The notes: generated from the letters alone by a model not told the origin. Numbered from the stretch's first letter, positions 1-5,885 are shown. The stretch is DNA of 8,361 nucleotides from Clostridia bacterium (GCA_017416885.1 JAFQAM010000005.1:1-8361); one strand, 5' to 3'. Translations and numbers: made by a program.

Positions 1-2153
1 AATGATGAAAGCACATCCTTACGGTAGAACATCATTGAGAATGTAAGTGTATCGGGAAGCGCATAGTATGTCTCTGTCTTTGTTTCTGTTTCAATATCGT
101 AATTATATAATGTAAGAGGAACTACTGCCGCATCCGGGAATGCAGAAAGCACATCCTCTCCCTTTGCAAGATCTGCCTCAACAAATTTATTAAGAGGAAC
201 TACTGCGTTACGAAGCGCGTAGTCGATAATAGTTGTACTGCCCTCCATAAGTGAAACATCAGGGCCTACGCCTGCAAGAACTGACGGTAAAAGTGTACCG
301 CCTGAAACAAGCTTAAGGTTTACACCGATGTTTTTCTTTGGTGTAAAGCTATTATCTGCAAGATTTCTTATAATTTGCGCCTCCTCACGACCTGCGTTAG
401 TACCTGTGGTTACCCAAACCTCAACAGGATTTTCCTTAGCCGCGTCGCTTGTTGCGCCAAGAGAGTTATAGTCAGTTGTAAAGCTATAATAGAACAGCTT
501 CATCTGATACCAAAGTGATGCAAAGAAGCCTGCCTCTGCCTTAGGCAATTCTGCCTCTGCTCCTTGAATCTGGATATAGTCAACCTGAAGCGGTTGAGTT
601 TGCGCGCTGTTAATCCAGGTACCGAGTGAACCGATTTGTGTCTTTAAGGTTGCAAGGTTGCCCGGGATTTCCTTTTCGTCGCTTGCCATTTTGTTAAGAA
701 GGAGATAAATCTGCTCGATTGTAGCAGTCTTTTCGCCCTTACCTACCTGCTCAACCAAGTAATTGTAAACGCTCTTAAGATTTTCAGATTCAATCATCAT
801 TGTCTTAAGAACATCAGGCATTACTCTTGAGAAGTTATATGTACGGTTTTCGTCAGGATCACTACCTGTCAGCTTAAGGATTTCAAGGTAGCAGTTGTTG
901 ATATTTGAAAGGGTGGAGTTAACCTGTTGGATAATTGAGGACATTTCTCCAAGCACTGCCTCTAATTTGATTTCGTGCTTTCCCTTTGTCAAATAGAACT
1001 TGTATTCAGTTGTACCGTCACCGAGTCTTACGGTTTTCCAATCGTTTGTGAATGGGAAACGGCAATTATTCGCCTCAGCGAAAGGAATGGCTCCGTCAAT
1101 GTACACTCTTCTTGATACATACATACCGCTTAAAAGGTCCTGCTTGTATCTTAATACGATTGAGTAGTAGCCGTCCTCTTGAACCTCAATTTCATAGGTC
1201 ATCCATTCGCCAACGGTTTGCCATTGCTCCTTACCAGCAGTATTATACTTTGTTACTTGAGCGGATTGCTCACCTGTTAAGCCTGTTGTGATAGGTGAAG
1301 TTCTATCGTTTACAGGATACATAGTAACATTTGATACCTTTTTAGGAGCTTCTGCTTCAATCTTAATTGGTGAAGCTGATACACCTGCGCCTGCGCCGTG
1401 CTGCTTCAGGTAATCATCGTAGGAGATGATATCCTTTTGCGGACGAAGTGTAATCTTGCTGATATAAACAGGCTCTCTTACGCTTTCTAAGGTGATGGTG
1501 TTTTCACCTTCCTTGAAATAGAACTCAAACGGATTGAGATAGTAGCCCTTTGAGTCAACCATTTCAAACTCTGTCCATCCAAGTGACGGAATAACCTCAG
1601 GTCTGATATCGTTGCCGTTTGTATCGGTTTCGAAGGTTTTATTGCCGTTTTCGTCAACCTTGTAATTGTACTCCCAAATCTTTGAGAGAACGATTGAACG
1701 GGCCTCTGAGAACGGAACCTCGTCATTAATGTAGAAAATTCTTTCAATTGAGTTTGTTTTGTCATCATCTGCCTGACAGTACTCAATTGCTATAACATAG
1801 TTACCTGCTTTTTCTACATCGAACTTCCATGTTACTGAGCCTGTGCCCGGAACATAGAGTACATTTTCCTTTCCTTGCCAATCTACAACCTTATAATCGG
1901 CTGTTGTTTCATCCTTGACAAGATTTTTTTCATCATCGGCTGCATCAATGATGACTTCGCCCTCACCCTTAGGTGCGGTCAAGTAGCCCTTGCGGTATTC
2001 TGCGTAGGTTAATGCATTAAGAATGTCACTAACATCGGCGATACTGCCAAGGTCACCCTTATTACCGGCTGCGGACAATGGTATAATCATGGTTGAGACG
2101 AGCATAATTACACAAAGCAGCGTAGCCAATAATCGTGTCGCTTTTCTTTTCAT
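1..2153 (-). CDS. Large modular extracellular solute-binding protein (sugar ABC transporter type), C-terminus cut by the window edge
   Basis: 717 codons are open from an ATG at 2153 to the left edge, with no stop. Residues 1-29 form a signal peptide (basic MKRK start, hydrophobic core, then PLSAAG) that suits signal peptidase I. There is no lipobox cysteine, which is unusual for a Gram-positive binding protein. Residues about 66-238 form a beta-rich module resembling family 6/35-type carbohydrate-binding modules. Residues about 262-400 form a second one starting IKIEAEAP, and it shares the pattern R-[IV]-(F)YI[ND]-x-x-PF-[SA]-EA with the first. A helical segment (about 402-518) interrupts it, and QPLQVDYIQI (520-529) supplies what looks like its last strand. 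An aromatic helix (541-560) leads into the solute-binding domain from EVWVTTGTNAGR (578-589), including GVGPDVSLMEG (628-637). About 140 residues of that domain are visible, where 350-400 are usual, so the full protein should approach 950-1000 residues. It probably captures oligosaccharides outside the cell for ABC permeases, whose genes would lie to the left. The ligand cannot be read from sequence. The start is supported by GGAGG seven bases upstream. Confidence 0.85.
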   Translation of the reverse strand, partial: MKRKATRLLATLLCVIMLVSTMIIPLSAAGNKGDLGSIADVSDILNALTYAEYRKGYLTAPKGEGEVIIDAADDEKNLVKDETTADYKVVDWQGKENVLYVPGTGSVTWKFDVEKAGNYVIAIEYCQADDDKTNSIERIFYINDEVPFSEARSIVLSKIWEYNYKVDENGNKTFETDTNGNDIRPEVIPSLGWTEFEMVDSKGYYLNPFEFYFKEGENTITLESVREPVYISKITLRPQKDIISYDDYLKQHGAGAGVSASPIKIEAEAPKKVSNVTMYPVNDRTSPITTGLTGEQSAQVTKYNTAGKEQWQTVGEWMTYEIEVQEDGYYSIVLRYKQDLLSGMYVSRRVYIDGAIPFAEANNCRFPFTNDWKTVRLGDGTTEYKFYLTKGKHEIKLEAVLGEMSSIIQQVNSTLSNINNCYLEILKLTGSDPDENRTYNFSRVMPDVLKTMMIESENLKSVYNYLVEQVGKGEKTATIEQIYLLLNKMASDEKEIPGNLATLKTQIGSLGTWINSAQTQPLQVDYIQIQGAEAELPKAEAGFFASLWYQMKLFYYSFTTDYNSLGATSDAAKENPVEVWVTTGTNAGREEAQIIRNLADNSFTPKKNIGVNLKLVSGGTLLPSVLAGVGPDVSLMEGSTTIIDYALRNAVVPLNKFVEADLAKGEDVLSAFPDAAVVPLTLYNYDIETETKTETYYALPDTLTFSMMFYRKDVLSS

Positions 2154-2160
2154 AAGAAAT

Positions 2161-2165
2161 CCTCC
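2161..2165 (-). promoter_or_regulatory. Ribosome binding site of the solute-binding protein gene
   Basis: On the minus strand the sequence reads GGAGG, then seven bases (ATTTCTT), then the ATG at 2153. This near-ideal Shine-Dalgarno fixes the start of the solute-binding protein gene and the position of its signal peptide. Confidence 0.85.
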
Positions 2166-2177
2166 GTTTTTCTTTTG

Positions 2178-2220
2178 TTAAGCCGAGGCTTAAAATTAAA
2201 TCCGCATAGGCATTTGCGGA
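2178..2220 (-). promoter_or_regulatory. Two small hairpins in the 5' leader of the solute-binding protein gene
   Basis: Two dyads lie between the predicted transcription start and the ribosome binding site. Arms 2178-2184 and 2187-2193 (TTAAGCC/GGCTTAA) form a compact stem. Arms 2201-2206 and 2215-2220 (TCCGCA/TGCGGA) flank an 8-base loop. They would form consecutive hairpins in the roughly 105-nt leader RNA. Neither is followed by a clear U-tract on the minus strand, so they are not obvious terminators, and I recognise no known riboswitch core. They could affect mRNA stability or translation of this highly structured leader. Confidence 0.4.
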
Positions 2221-2233
2221 CTTTTATATGTAC

Positions 2234-2249
2234 ATACGCATATGCGTAT
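2234..2249. promoter_or_regulatory. 16-bp perfect palindrome, candidate operator of the solute-binding protein gene
   Basis: ATACGCATATGCGTAT is a perfect palindrome centred at 2241/2242. It lies about 10-25 bases downstream of the predicted minus-strand transcription start, a classic position for a repressor that blocks initiation. Copies of the self-complementary hexamer TGTACA flank it at 2229-2234 and 2256-2261. The regulator is unknown. The centre is AT rather than the CpG typical of LacI/CcpA operators, so a TetR- or GntR-type dimer is as plausible. A hairpin in the leader RNA is the alternative. Confidence 0.5.
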
Positions 2250-2265
2250 ATATAATGTACACCTT

Positions 2266-2295
2266 ATTTTAGCACAGGGTGGCACAAATTGTCAA
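2266..2295 (-). promoter_or_regulatory. Sigma-A-type promoter of the solute-binding protein gene
   Basis: On the minus strand a perfect -35 box TTGACA (2290-2295) is followed by an 18-base spacer and the -10 box TAAAAT (2266-2271). TGC immediately before it gives an extended -10. Transcription should start near 2259, leaving a leader of about 105 nt. A TTTGTGC motif (complement of 2282-2288) sits directly downstream of the -35 box inside the spacer and recurs elsewhere in the same intergenic region. Confidence 0.75.
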
Positions 2296-2412
2296 GGACT
2301 ATATTTTAAGGTATAATATAGGCAAAAATTATACTTTTTAATTTATACAATTGTCTAAAATAATATAATTTGCGTTTTTTCTGCTTGAAGCCTTATGGCG
2401 GTTGGCTTTTAG

Positions 2413-2432
2413 CTGATTTTACAGAAAATCAG
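2413..2432. repeat. Perfect 8-bp inverted repeat with 4-base loop
   Basis: CTGATTTT (2413-2420) and AAAATCAG (2425-2432) flank the loop ACAG. A related copy, CAGAAATCAG, follows at 2434-2443, so CAGAAA(A)TCAG appears twice in tandem, followed by TTTTGTTGTT. It could be a protein-binding site or a weak hairpin of an RNA running rightward. No gene upstream on the plus strand needs a terminator here. Confidence 0.45.
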
Positions 2433-2455
2433 TCAGAAATCAGTTTTGTTGTTAT

Positions 2456-2485
2456 TGCACAAATTGGCACATATATTTTTGTGCA
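2456..2485. promoter_or_regulatory. TGCACAAA-N14-TTTGTGCA inverted repeat, candidate regulator site
   Basis: Perfect 8-bp arms (2456-2463 and 2478-2485) are separated by 14 bases. The 10-mer GCACAAATTG of the left arm (2457-2466) recurs exactly at 2282-2291, overlapping the -35 region of the solute-binding protein promoter. The shared motif suggests one DNA-binding protein contacting both places. The regulator is not identifiable from this window. Confidence 0.4.
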
Positions 2486-2552
2486 TTTTTACCAACGATG
2501 AGAAATTTTAAAAATTTTGTACAAATTCAGTAGAAATCGGGGTAAAAATGAC

Positions 2553-2581
2553 TTGACATTTGGGCGGTTGACTTGTATAAT
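2553..2581 (+). promoter_or_regulatory. Consensus sigma-A promoter of the glucokinase gene
   Basis: TTGACA (2553-2558), a 17-base spacer and TATAAT (2576-2581) match the vegetative consensus at every position and the preferred spacing. The start should fall near 2588, about 30 bases before the ATG at 2619. This promoter excludes a TTG start at 2517, which would lie upstream of it. The palindrome TTTGTACAAA lies about 28 bases upstream of the -35 box. Confidence 0.85.
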
Positions 2582-2618
2582 TAAGATAGCAAAATTTTTT
2601 CAAGGATGGTATAACATT

Positions 2619-3581
2619 ATGTACTATTTAGGCATTGATTTAGGCGGCACTAATATTGCTGTCGGCGTAGTTGATGAAAGCTACAAAATTATTAAGAAAA
2701 AAAGCACACCAACCTTGGCTAACCGTGACGGTAAGCTGATTATACAGGATATGGCGAATGTTTGTAAGGCAGTTGTTGAGGAATGCGGTCTTACAATTGA
2801 TGATATTGAGTATGCGGGAATCGCAACTCCAGGTACTGCAAATTCAGACACAGGTGTAGTTGAATACGCAAACAACCTTCCATTCAAGAACTTCCCTATT
2901 GCTGATTTATTAAAGGAATATCTCGGTGTTAAGAAGGTTTACATAGAAAATGATGCTAATGCAGCGGCGAAGGCTGAGGCTATCGCAGGCGCGGCTAAGG
3001 GCGCTAAATATTCCGTTATGATTACTCTTGGCACAGGTCTTGGCGGCGGTATTGTGCTTGACGGTAAGGTTTACTCAGGCTTTAACCACGCGGGCGCAGA
3101 GCTTGGACATATTGTAATTGAAAAGGACGGCAAGCAATGCTCCTGCGGCAGAAAGGGCTGTTGGGAAACATATAGCTCCGCTACCGGTCTTACAAATATG
3201 ACCAAGGAGCATGTGCTTAAGGCTCGCAAGGAAGGTCGCAAGACTATTATTGAGGATTTACTTAACGGTGATTTAAATAATGCAAACGCAAGAGTTGCAT
3301 TTGCCGCTATGAAGCAGGGCGACGAGGTAGGTAAGGAAATCGTTGACGAGTTTATTTCTTATCTTGCTTGCGGTATTGCTAATACAATTAATATTTTCCA
3401 GCCGAATGTACTTTCAATCGGCGGCGGCGTATGTAATGAAAAGGATTACTTACTTGTTCCGCTTAAGAAAGCTGTATTCAGCGAGACATACACTAAGGAA
3501 GGCACTCCGCAATGCGAAATCCAGATTGCTGAAATGGGCAATGACGCAGGGATTGTAGGCGCGGCTGTTTTAGGATTATAA
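2619..3581 (+). CDS. glcK: ROK-family glucokinase
   Basis: This 320-residue cytoplasmic kinase should phosphorylate glucose to glucose-6-phosphate with ATP, feeding glycolysis. The N-terminal phosphate-binding motif DLGGTN is at residues 7-12. NDAN at 111-114 carries the likely catalytic base D112. LGTGLGGG at 137-144 is the second nucleotide loop. ELGH at 161-164, with H164, and C-x-C-G-x-x-G-C (C174, C176, C181) form the structural zinc site typical of ROK sugar kinases, followed by WE (182-183). LSIGGG at 265-270 is the C-terminal adenosine motif. Length matches the family. No N-terminal DNA-binding domain is present, so it is a kinase and not a ROK repressor. The ATG at 2619 is chosen because it opens the conserved YLGIDLGGTN start, follows AGGATGG at 2603-2609, and lies just downstream of a consensus promoter. 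It is divergent from the sugar-binding protein gene and appears monocistronic. Specificity for another hexose (fructose, N-acetylmannosamine) is possible, but glucokinase is the best reading. Confidence 0.92.
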   Translation: MYYLGIDLGGTNIAVGVVDESYKIIKKKSTPTLANRDGKLIIQDMANVCKAVVEECGLTIDDIEYAGIATPGTANSDTGVVEYANNLPFKNFPIADLLKEYLGVKKVYIENDANAAAKAEAIAGAAKGAKYSVMITLGTGLGGGIVLDGKVYSGFNHAGAELGHIVIEKDGKQCSCGRKGCWETYSSATGLTNMTKEHVLKARKEGRKTIIEDLLNGDLNNANARVAFAAMKQGDEVGKEIVDEFISYLACGIANTINIFQPNVLSIGGGVCNEKDYLLVPLKKAVFSETYTKEGTPQCEIQIAEMGNDAGIVGAAVLGL

Positions 3582-3611
3582 TTCTGATTATAATTCGGGT
3601 TATAATTTGGA
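3576..3611. repeat. Three tandem 12-bp repeats over the glucokinase stop codon
   Basis: TTATAATTCTGA, TTATAATTCGGG and TTATAATTTGGA follow one another without gaps. The first supplies the last Leu codon and the TAA stop of the glucokinase gene. Each unit contains TATAAT. Two or three substitutions separate the copies. It looks like a small local duplication; any function is unknown. Confidence 0.7.
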
Positions 3612-3640
3612 CTGCAAATAGTGTTAAATTAAAAAAATGA

Positions 3641-3678
3641 AAAAGCCTCACAATTTTTATTGCGAGGCTTTTGTTTTT
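3641..3678 (+). terminator. Rho-independent terminator after glucokinase
   Basis: The arms AAAAGCCTC-A-CAAT (3641-3654) and ATTG-C-GAGGCTTTT (3659-3672) pair with one A/C mismatch around a four-T loop. The T-rich run TTTTGTTTTTG follows. It closes the glucokinase transcript about 60 bases after the stop. The downstream arm also carries the -35 box of the recG promoter. Confidence 0.85.
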
Positions 3679-3688
3679 GTGGTATAAT
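3660..3688 (+). promoter_or_regulatory. Candidate recG promoter overlapping the terminator
   Basis: TGG-TATAAT (extended -10 with TATAAT at 3683-3688) lies 17 bases after TTGCGA (3660-3665), a four-of-six match to the -35 consensus. The -35 box is inside the downstream arm of the glucokinase terminator. Transcription would start near 3695, just upstream of the recG ribosome binding site. Confidence 0.6.
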
Positions 3689-3708
3689 TAAATTGTGATT
3701 TTATGATT

Positions 3709-3714
3709 AGGGGG
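3709..3714 (+). promoter_or_regulatory. Ribosome binding site deciding the recG start
   Basis: AGGGGG lies six bases before the ATG at 3721. An in-frame ATG at 3703 has no Shine-Dalgarno before it (the preceding sequence is AT-rich) and would itself overlap this site. The later ATG is therefore preferred, removing six residues. Confidence 0.75.
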
Positions 3715-3720
3715 AAACCG

Positions 3721-5862
3721 ATGAGACTTGATACTCCTTTAATAGATTTAAACGGCGTTGGGGATAAGCATTACAAGAGCTTTGTTAAGAACAATCTACA
3801 CACCGTTAAGGATTTGCTCTATTATTTGCCAAGAGCTTATCAAAACAGGGGCGATGTTAAGAGCCTTGACCAAGAGGAATTTTACGACCAATATCATTCA
3901 TATATTTTGACTGTTGGCACTGAGCCAAAGGCTGTAAGCTTAAAAAGAGGCAGAGGTCTTAGCATGCTGAAGTTCAAGGCGTTTGATGAAACGGGTAGCG
4001 TAAATATAACATATTTTAATCAAAACTATCTGAAGGATGTTTTTCATATCGGCGCCACCTTCAGATTCTGGGGAAAGGTGTCTAAGGAAAAACGCACTCT
4101 GAATTTAAGCGCTCCGTCATACGATGCTATAATTCCCGACAGGCATTTAGCGCCGCTTGTGTCGGTATATCCGCTTTTTTCGGGAATTAATCAAAAATAT
4201 TTGTCAAAGCTTATAAGAGAAATCATTGCAAATGTTCCGCTTATGATGACGGATTATTTGCCTGAAAGCATTCGTCAAAAAATGGAATTATGCACACTTC
4301 CCTACGCATTAAGGAATATTCACTTTCCCGAAAGCGAGGATGCGCTTGACAGGGCTATTAAAAGATTGACATTTGACGAGCTGTTCACCTTTGCAGTGGC
4401 GGTTTCCTCCATGAAGCGAAGCGTTGCAAGGAAAAATGCGCCTATAATGAGGGATACGGATGTTAGTCCTCTTTATTCATTATTACCGTATGAGCCGACT
4501 AATGCTCAAAAGCGCGCAATAAATGAAATTTGCACGGATATGTGTCCGCAAAATGCGGTTTTAGGTATGGGAAAGCCTATGTCAAGAATTGTGGTTGGCG
4601 ATGTTGGAAGCGGTAAAACTCTATGCGCCGAGGCAGCTGCCTATATTACTTGCAAAAACGGATATCAATGCGCGCTTATGTGCCCTACTGAAATTTTGGC
4701 TTTTCAGCATTTTGATGGGCTAAGGGACGATTTTGACAAATTAGGAATCAAATGCGCTCTTTTGACAGGTTCAACGGGAGCAAAGGATAAAAGAGCGATA
4801 CTTGGCGGCTTAAAAAGCGGTGAAATTCAATTTGTTATTGGTACGCATGCGCTTATTCAAGCAGGCGTTGAGTTTAAAAATTTAGGTCTTGCTATTACAG
4901 ATGAGCAGCATAGATTTGGCGCTATGCAAAGGGCGGCGCTCAGTGATAAGAGCGAGGGAGTGCATACGCTTGTAATGAGCGCAACTCCTATTCCAAGAAC
5001 GCTATCATTTATGATGTACGGCGACCTTGATATATCCTTGATTGATGAAATGCCTCCGGGCAGGCAAAAAGTTGACACATTTGTGGTTGATGAGGGGTAC
5101 AGGGATAGGCTGAACGGATTTATAAAAAAGCAGGTTGAAAACGGAAATCAGGTGTATATTGTTTGTCCATCCGTTGAGGAAAAGAAGGATGATATAGACA
5201 ATGTATATGACTATAATCCGTTTGAAAGCTTATTTGATAATGATGCTCCACCTCTTAAGGCGGCGGTTGATTTTACCGAGGAGCTAAAGAGAGTTTTTCC
5301 CGACTTATGTATTGAGTTTATACACGGCAAGATGAAGGCAAAGGAAAAGGATGCTGTTATGATGGCTTTCGCCAATAATATTATAAATGTGCTTGTATCC
5401 ACAACCGTAATTGAGGTTGGCGTTAATGTACCGAATGCTACGCTTATGATTGTTGAAAATGCTGAAAGGTTTGGTCTTTCGCAGCTTCATCAGCTTCGCG
5501 GCCGTGTTGGCAGAGGCAAGGATAAATCATACTGTGTGCTTGTTTCTGATGCAAAAAATGAAAAGTCCAAGGAAAGACTTCAAATTATGCGCACTGTTTA
5601 TGACGGTTTTACTATTGCGGAAAGAGATTTACAGATGAGAGGTCCCGGTGATTTCTTTTCACAGGGCTCGTCTATTCGTCAATCAGGAGACAGTGGCTTT
5701 GATATTGCTAAAAAATGTAATGACAGCAGCTTTGCTATGAAAGCATTTGAATGCGCGAAGCTTGTTTTAAATGATGACCCAAGCTTACAGAAGGATGAAA
5801 ACAAATCTATACTTGAAAAGGTAAACGAAATTTATTCCGAAAAGTCCAATACTATAAATTAA
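3721..5862 (+). CDS. recG: ATP-dependent DNA helicase RecG
   Basis: RecG is a double-stranded DNA translocase that reverses stalled replication forks and remodels Holliday and D-loop junctions. The 713-residue product compares with about 680-695 in well-studied homologues. The N-terminal wedge/OB-fold region spans roughly residues 1-165. Helicase domain 1 has Walker A GDVGSGKT (293-300), DEQH (394-397) and SATPIPRTL (420-428). Domain 2 has TTVIEVGVNVP (561-571) and QLRGRVGRG (591-599). The TRG region follows (about 628-660, MRGPGDFF then RQSG). Two features are unlike the textbook sequence: an acidic, aromatic insertion at about 488-511 in domain 2, and SQGSSI where a short GT link normally joins GDFF to RQSG. 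All catalytic motifs are intact, so the protein should be active. Both differences may be normal for this clade. It is transcribed alone, with a promoter upstream and a terminator downstream. Confidence 0.96.
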   Translation: MRLDTPLIDLNGVGDKHYKSFVKNNLHTVKDLLYYLPRAYQNRGDVKSLDQEEFYDQYHSYILTVGTEPKAVSLKRGRGLSMLKFKAFDETGSVNITYFNQNYLKDVFHIGATFRFWGKVSKEKRTLNLSAPSYDAIIPDRHLAPLVSVYPLFSGINQKYLSKLIREIIANVPLMMTDYLPESIRQKMELCTLPYALRNIHFPESEDALDRAIKRLTFDELFTFAVAVSSMKRSVARKNAPIMRDTDVSPLYSLLPYEPTNAQKRAINEICTDMCPQNAVLGMGKPMSRIVVGDVGSGKTLCAEAAAYITCKNGYQCALMCPTEILAFQHFDGLRDDFDKLGIKCALLTGSTGAKDKRAILGGLKSGEIQFVIGTHALIQAGVEFKNLGLAITDEQHRFGAMQRAALSDKSEGVHTLVMSATPIPRTLSFMMYGDLDISLIDEMPPGRQKVDTFVVDEGYRDRLNGFIKKQVENGNQVYIVCPSVEEKKDDIDNVYDYNPFESLFDNDAPPLKAAVDFTEELKRVFPDLCIEFIHGKMKAKEKDAVMMAFANNIINVLVSTTVIEVGVNVPNATLMIVENAERFGLSQLHQLRGRVGRGKDKSYCVLVSDAKNEKSKERLQIMRTVYDGFTIAERDLQMRGPGDFFSQGSSIRQSGDSGFDIAKKCNDSSFAMKAFECAKLVLNDDPSLQKDENKSILEKVNEIYSEKSNTIN

Positions 5863-5885
5863 GCGGGACTATGTGTCTGAAAAAT

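Larger units (their letters stand above)
2296..2552. other. Non-coding centre of the divergent control region
   Basis: About 257 bases between the two divergent promoters hold no credible gene. The stretch is AT-rich with several dyads: a weak AAGCC/GGCTT stem (2388-2392 with 2404-2408), a perfect 8-bp hairpin (2413-2432), a TGCACAAA/TTTGTGCA inverted repeat (2456-2485), and the palindrome TTTGTACAAA (2516-2525). A TATAAT at 2364-2369 lacks a good -35 box. The spacing is generous for two genes with compact promoters, so binding sites or a small RNA are possible but unproven. Confidence 0.5.

Noticed and set aside
1052..1291. Plus-strand open frame inside the solute-binding protein gene
   Set aside because: It is a shadow of the opposite-strand gene, with no ribosome binding site and low-complexity composition.
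1487..1786. Minus-strand open frame in another phase of the solute-binding protein gene
   Set aside because: The main frame is continuous and domain-bearing through this stretch; no frameshift is needed.
2154..2259. Known riboswitch in the solute-binding protein leader
   Set aside because: Hairpins are present, but no recognisable conserved aptamer core or expression-platform terminator is seen.
2499..2534. Eleven-codon open frame from an ATG at 2499
   Set aside because: It has no ribosome binding site and lies upstream of the glucokinase promoter.
2517..2618. N-terminal extension of the glucokinase from a TTG at 2517
   Set aside because: The extension lies across a consensus TTGACA-17-TATAAT promoter, has no family similarity, and the conserved ROK N-terminus begins at the ATG at 2619.
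3576..3611. CRISPR-like repeat array
   Set aside because: The three 12-bp units are contiguous with no spacers and are too short.
3703..3720. Upstream ATG of recG
   Set aside because: It has no ribosome binding site and overlaps the AGGGGG that serves the ATG at 3721.
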